From the NCBI GenBank assembly GCA_041484525.1, contig JBGPHT010000119.1, positions 1 to 22,988 on the forward strand: a DNA stretch of 22,988 bases, given 5' to 3'. Below the pieces are notes generated by a model that was given only the letters and a program-made list of their open reading frames with translations, was not told the origin of the DNA and did not search any database. The stretch comes from JBGPHT01 sp041484525 (lineage in GTDB: Bacteria; Acidobacteriota; Terriglobia; Bryobacterales; Bryobacteraceae). Shown in pieces: positions 21,550 through 22,988 of the stretch. Position 1 is the stretch's first letter; the number at the start of each line of letters is the position of its first letter. A program made the position numbers and the translations under genes.

Positions 21550-21612
21550 ATGATCCTCGTCGCTGGTGCAACTGGATTACTGGGCGCCGAAATCAGAAAC
21601 CGTGTGCGCTAA
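21550..21612 (+). pseudogene. 20-codon stub of an NmrA/SDR-type NAD(P)-binding gene
   Basis: AAGGAG (21535-21540) is followed nine nt later by ATG and the codons MILVAGATGLLGAEIRNRVR, then a stop. This is the first beta strand and glycine loop (GATGLLG) of an atypical short-chain dehydrogenase/NmrA-like protein, normally about 280 residues. Everything after the first helix is gone. A good ribosome binding site on a 20-residue product points to a 5' remnant. Confidence 0.6.
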
Positions 21613-21707
21613 CTGCCACCGCATTGTTTCCTACTTGGTTCGGTTCAAATTACGGCGGGGTTTTTATTTCTTGGCTTGGTCAGCGGTATGATGGAATTCA
21701 TGGATAA

Positions 21708-21815
21708 CTACGACTACCAAAGCTTTTTCGCTCGTTCGGATTCCGCAGCGCCAAGAACTTCATCGCGGCCATCTATCACTGCTGCGCGCGGCTCCCGCTG
21801 CCCGTCGAGCGCTAA
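21708..21815 (+). mobile_element. possible transposase C-terminal fragment
   Basis: In this frame the sequence reads LFRSFGFRSAKNFIAAIYHC, then ends LPLPVER and a stop. The FGFR-x-x-x-NFI-x-x-IYHC pattern resembles the end of DDE transposases. No start or ends are visible, and the frame is closed by TAA at 21705. Nothing else coding was recognised in 21613-21707. Confidence 0.35.
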
Positions 21816-21837
21816 TCACACTTTTCGGAGAGGAGCC

Positions 21838-21873
21838 CTTCAACACCTGCGACAAAATGCTGCATACTTTCAT
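21838..21873 (-). mobile_element. possible IS4-type transposase start fragment
   Basis: On the minus strand, ATG 21873 lies nine nt after GGAG and opens MKVCSILSQVLK. This resembles the first residues of IS4-family transposases (usually continuing LFPRxEF). The resemblance stops after 12 codons, so this would be only a 5' scrap adjoining the fragment on the other strand. Confidence 0.3.
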
Positions 21874-21943
21874 TAGGTTGAGTCTCCTGAAGTTGAATTG
21901 GTTCTTGCTGGAACCCAATCCAGCGTATCAGGGACTCAGCCTC

Positions 21944-22612
21944 TTACCAGCCGAAGCTGTCCGCGCTCAAGCTCTCAGTTAGCCCGCTAATTTGGACAGC
22001 AGTGATGTCGTACCAAGGAGTGACCGCGACCTCGAGCGCACCGTCATGGTCGAAATCGCCGACGATCGGGTTCGGACCGAACAGATCCGGAATGAGGACG
22101 GTCTGCCAATTCTGTATCCAGGAGCCATTGCCTCTGCTGGAGAGGTTCCCACTGGCCCCGCAGGTCCCCGCAATCGTTCCGCAGATATCGAACGTACTGT
22201 CGAAATGGACGCGCTGGTAACCCGACGAAAACTGGCCGACCTTATCACCGGTTGAAGGCGGGATCCTACTCAACTGGCCATTGCCGTCCAGGTCATACAG
22301 CGGACCGCGTCCGCCCCACTCCTGCAGCAGAGAGTTGTAGGAGACGCCGGAAGGCACATTAGTGACCGGCAGACTCGCGGAAGCGGCGGAACTGGAGTTT
22401 GGAGTCAGGGCGATCCATGTGTTGCGGATGCCGATGAACTGTGACCAGAGCACTGTGGGTGTGGTCTGGATGGTTCCTCTCATCCGCGCGCGTCCAGTGA
22501 GGCGACGATCTCCTCGAAATTGCCACCACTGGCCCCAGTCGGTCGGCTTCGGGGATTGAGCCGATAAGCAACCGGCGATCACGATGTAAAGCAGAAGTCG
22601 AAATCGGCGCAT
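21944..22612 (-). CDS. secreted FG-GAP/VCBS-repeat-type protein, truncated
   Basis: I start at ATG 22612, because a signal peptide begins there (MRRFRLLLYIVIAGCLSAQ). The upstream in-frame ATG at 22657 would add 15 polar residues. The 222-residue product has a DLDGNGQL calcium-loop-like motif about midway and one clear FG-GAP-type unit near the end (PNPIVGDFDHDGALEVAVTP), with the D-x-D-x-D-G calcium loop. It then stops after DSFGW. Proteins of this type usually carry several such units folded as a propeller. With only one or two loops this looks like the N-terminal part of a larger surface or secreted protein. The downstream side (21613-21943) is filled with transposon scraps, which fits truncation by insertion and deletion. 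Confidence 0.65.
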   Translation of the reverse strand: MRRFRLLLYIVIAGCLSAQSPKPTDWGQWWQFRGDRRLTGRARMRGTIQTTPTVLWSQFIGIRNTWIALTPNSSSAASASLPVTNVPSGVSYNSLLQEWGGRGPLYDLDGNGQLSRIPPSTGDKVGQFSSGYQRVHFDSTFDICGTIAGTCGASGNLSSRGNGSWIQNWQTVLIPDLFGPNPIVGDFDHDGALEVAVTPWYDITAVQISGLTESLSADSFGW

Positions 22613-22650
22613 CAGATTGTCCGCATTGTCCCATACGCTTCGCCGATTCG

Positions 22651-22863
22651 ATTCCATCGCGCTTCTTCGGCGTCGTAGTCCCCAGCTTTGCGGCGCAAGG
22701 AGACCCTGTCTACATCATCCGCAACGATTTCGCAGTGCCCATCGGAATCCACAATCTGCAATTTCTAGTTGACGTACCCGAAATCCCGCTCGCGAGCCCT
22801 GATCCAGGCGCAATGCCTGGCTTTGGACCGTCGTTGCCGGACTTTACCTTAGGCTCTGTCTAG
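22651..22863 (+). pseudogene. unknown gene fragment interrupted by an insertion sequence
   Basis: An open frame reads FFGVVVPSFAAQGDPVYIIR, then NDFAVPIGIHNLQFLVDVPE, then PGFGPSLPDFTL. It closes with codons GGC TCT GTC TAG that belong to the terminal repeat of the neighbouring insertion sequence. There is no start codon at a sensible place, and the 5' limit is uncertain because the frame runs into the antisense of the FG-GAP gene. I do not recognise the family. The true 3' part, if it survives, lies beyond the element. Confidence 0.4.
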
Positions 22864-22988
22864 AAATAACCTAGTCAGGACAAGGTATGTCGGGGCTGGA
22901 TCTCGTAGTTCCAGTCGCCGTGGAATTTGTCGCGACGGATCTTGACCAGCGCAAGCTCGTCGTCAGAGACCTTTATGCCGGATTGATA
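22852..22988 (-). mobile_element. ISAzo13-type insertion sequence, right end (runs off the window)
   Basis: The last 37 codons of a transposase run on the minus strand from the window edge to TGA at 22875: YQSGIKVSDDELALVKIRRD, then KFHGDWNYEIQP. The G-x-KVSD...FHG-x-WNY-x-I-x-P pattern is that of ISAzo13-family C-termini. The stop is followed within 23 nt by the presumed outer inverted repeat, starting GGCTCTGTCTAGAAATAAC on the plus strand at 22852. The left end and most of the transposase lie outside the window. Confidence 0.65.

Overview
The window is GC-rich bacterial chromosome, most likely from an Acidobacteriota member of the Solibacter/Bryobacter type. This is inferred from gene content, not from a marker search: an orphan MacB/FtsX permease of the acidobacterial duplicated (ADOP) type, a DUF1111 di-heme protein, a secreted creatininase-like protein, a MmgE/PrpD protein with a Tat-like leader, and traces of the reaction-centre-type cytochrome family common there. 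I saw no tRNA, rRNA or CRISPR array.

Layout. 1-2.9 kb: an outer-membrane-protein stub, a small secreted protein with its own promoter, and a collapsed LytS/LytTR two-component pair whose kinase and most of whose receiver are missing. 2.9-4.4 kb (minus strand): homoserine kinase thrB, then an intact RHH antitoxin and a badly deleted PIN toxin. 4.4-6.1 kb: a secreted di-heme DUF1111 protein with an upstream promoter, a structured leader and a good terminator. 6.2-9.5 kb (minus strand): the core translation block rplM-rpsI / rpsB-tsf-pyrH, driven by a strong divergent promoter. 9.5-12 kb: MmgE/PrpD, an orphan HicB, and a NadT/NadS (RelE-like/XRE) toxin-antitoxin pair with a palindromic operator in its promoter. 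12.1-15.7 kb: an ankyrin-VOC fusion overlapping a secreted phosphodiesterase, followed by a secreted creatininase. 15.7-17.2 kb: a VOC gene fused tail-to-tail with a decayed cytochrome c gene, a small zinc-ribbon membrane protein, and an IS1-type transposase relic. 17.3-18.7 kb: a lower-GC ClpP-fold protease gene with a damaged 5' end and a long insertion. 18.9-21.4 kb (minus strand): the ADOP permease. 21.4-23 kb: a graveyard of a 20-codon NmrA stub, transposase fragments, a truncated FG-GAP protein, and an unknown gene cut by the end of an ISAzo13-type element.

How it works together: the conserved housekeeping island (thrB, ribosomal proteins, tsf, pyrH) is intact, while most of the accessory genes around it are being lost. 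The same damage pattern recurs: blocks missing from inside recognisable domains (two-component pair, PIN, VOC, cytochrome), often leaving the reading frame joined. I see no convincing complete new multi-gene system. The best leads are the ClpP-fold protease with its large insertion, the ankyrin-VOC fusion, the operator-bearing NadTS pair, and the recurrent internal deletions themselves, which may be biological or an assembly artefact.
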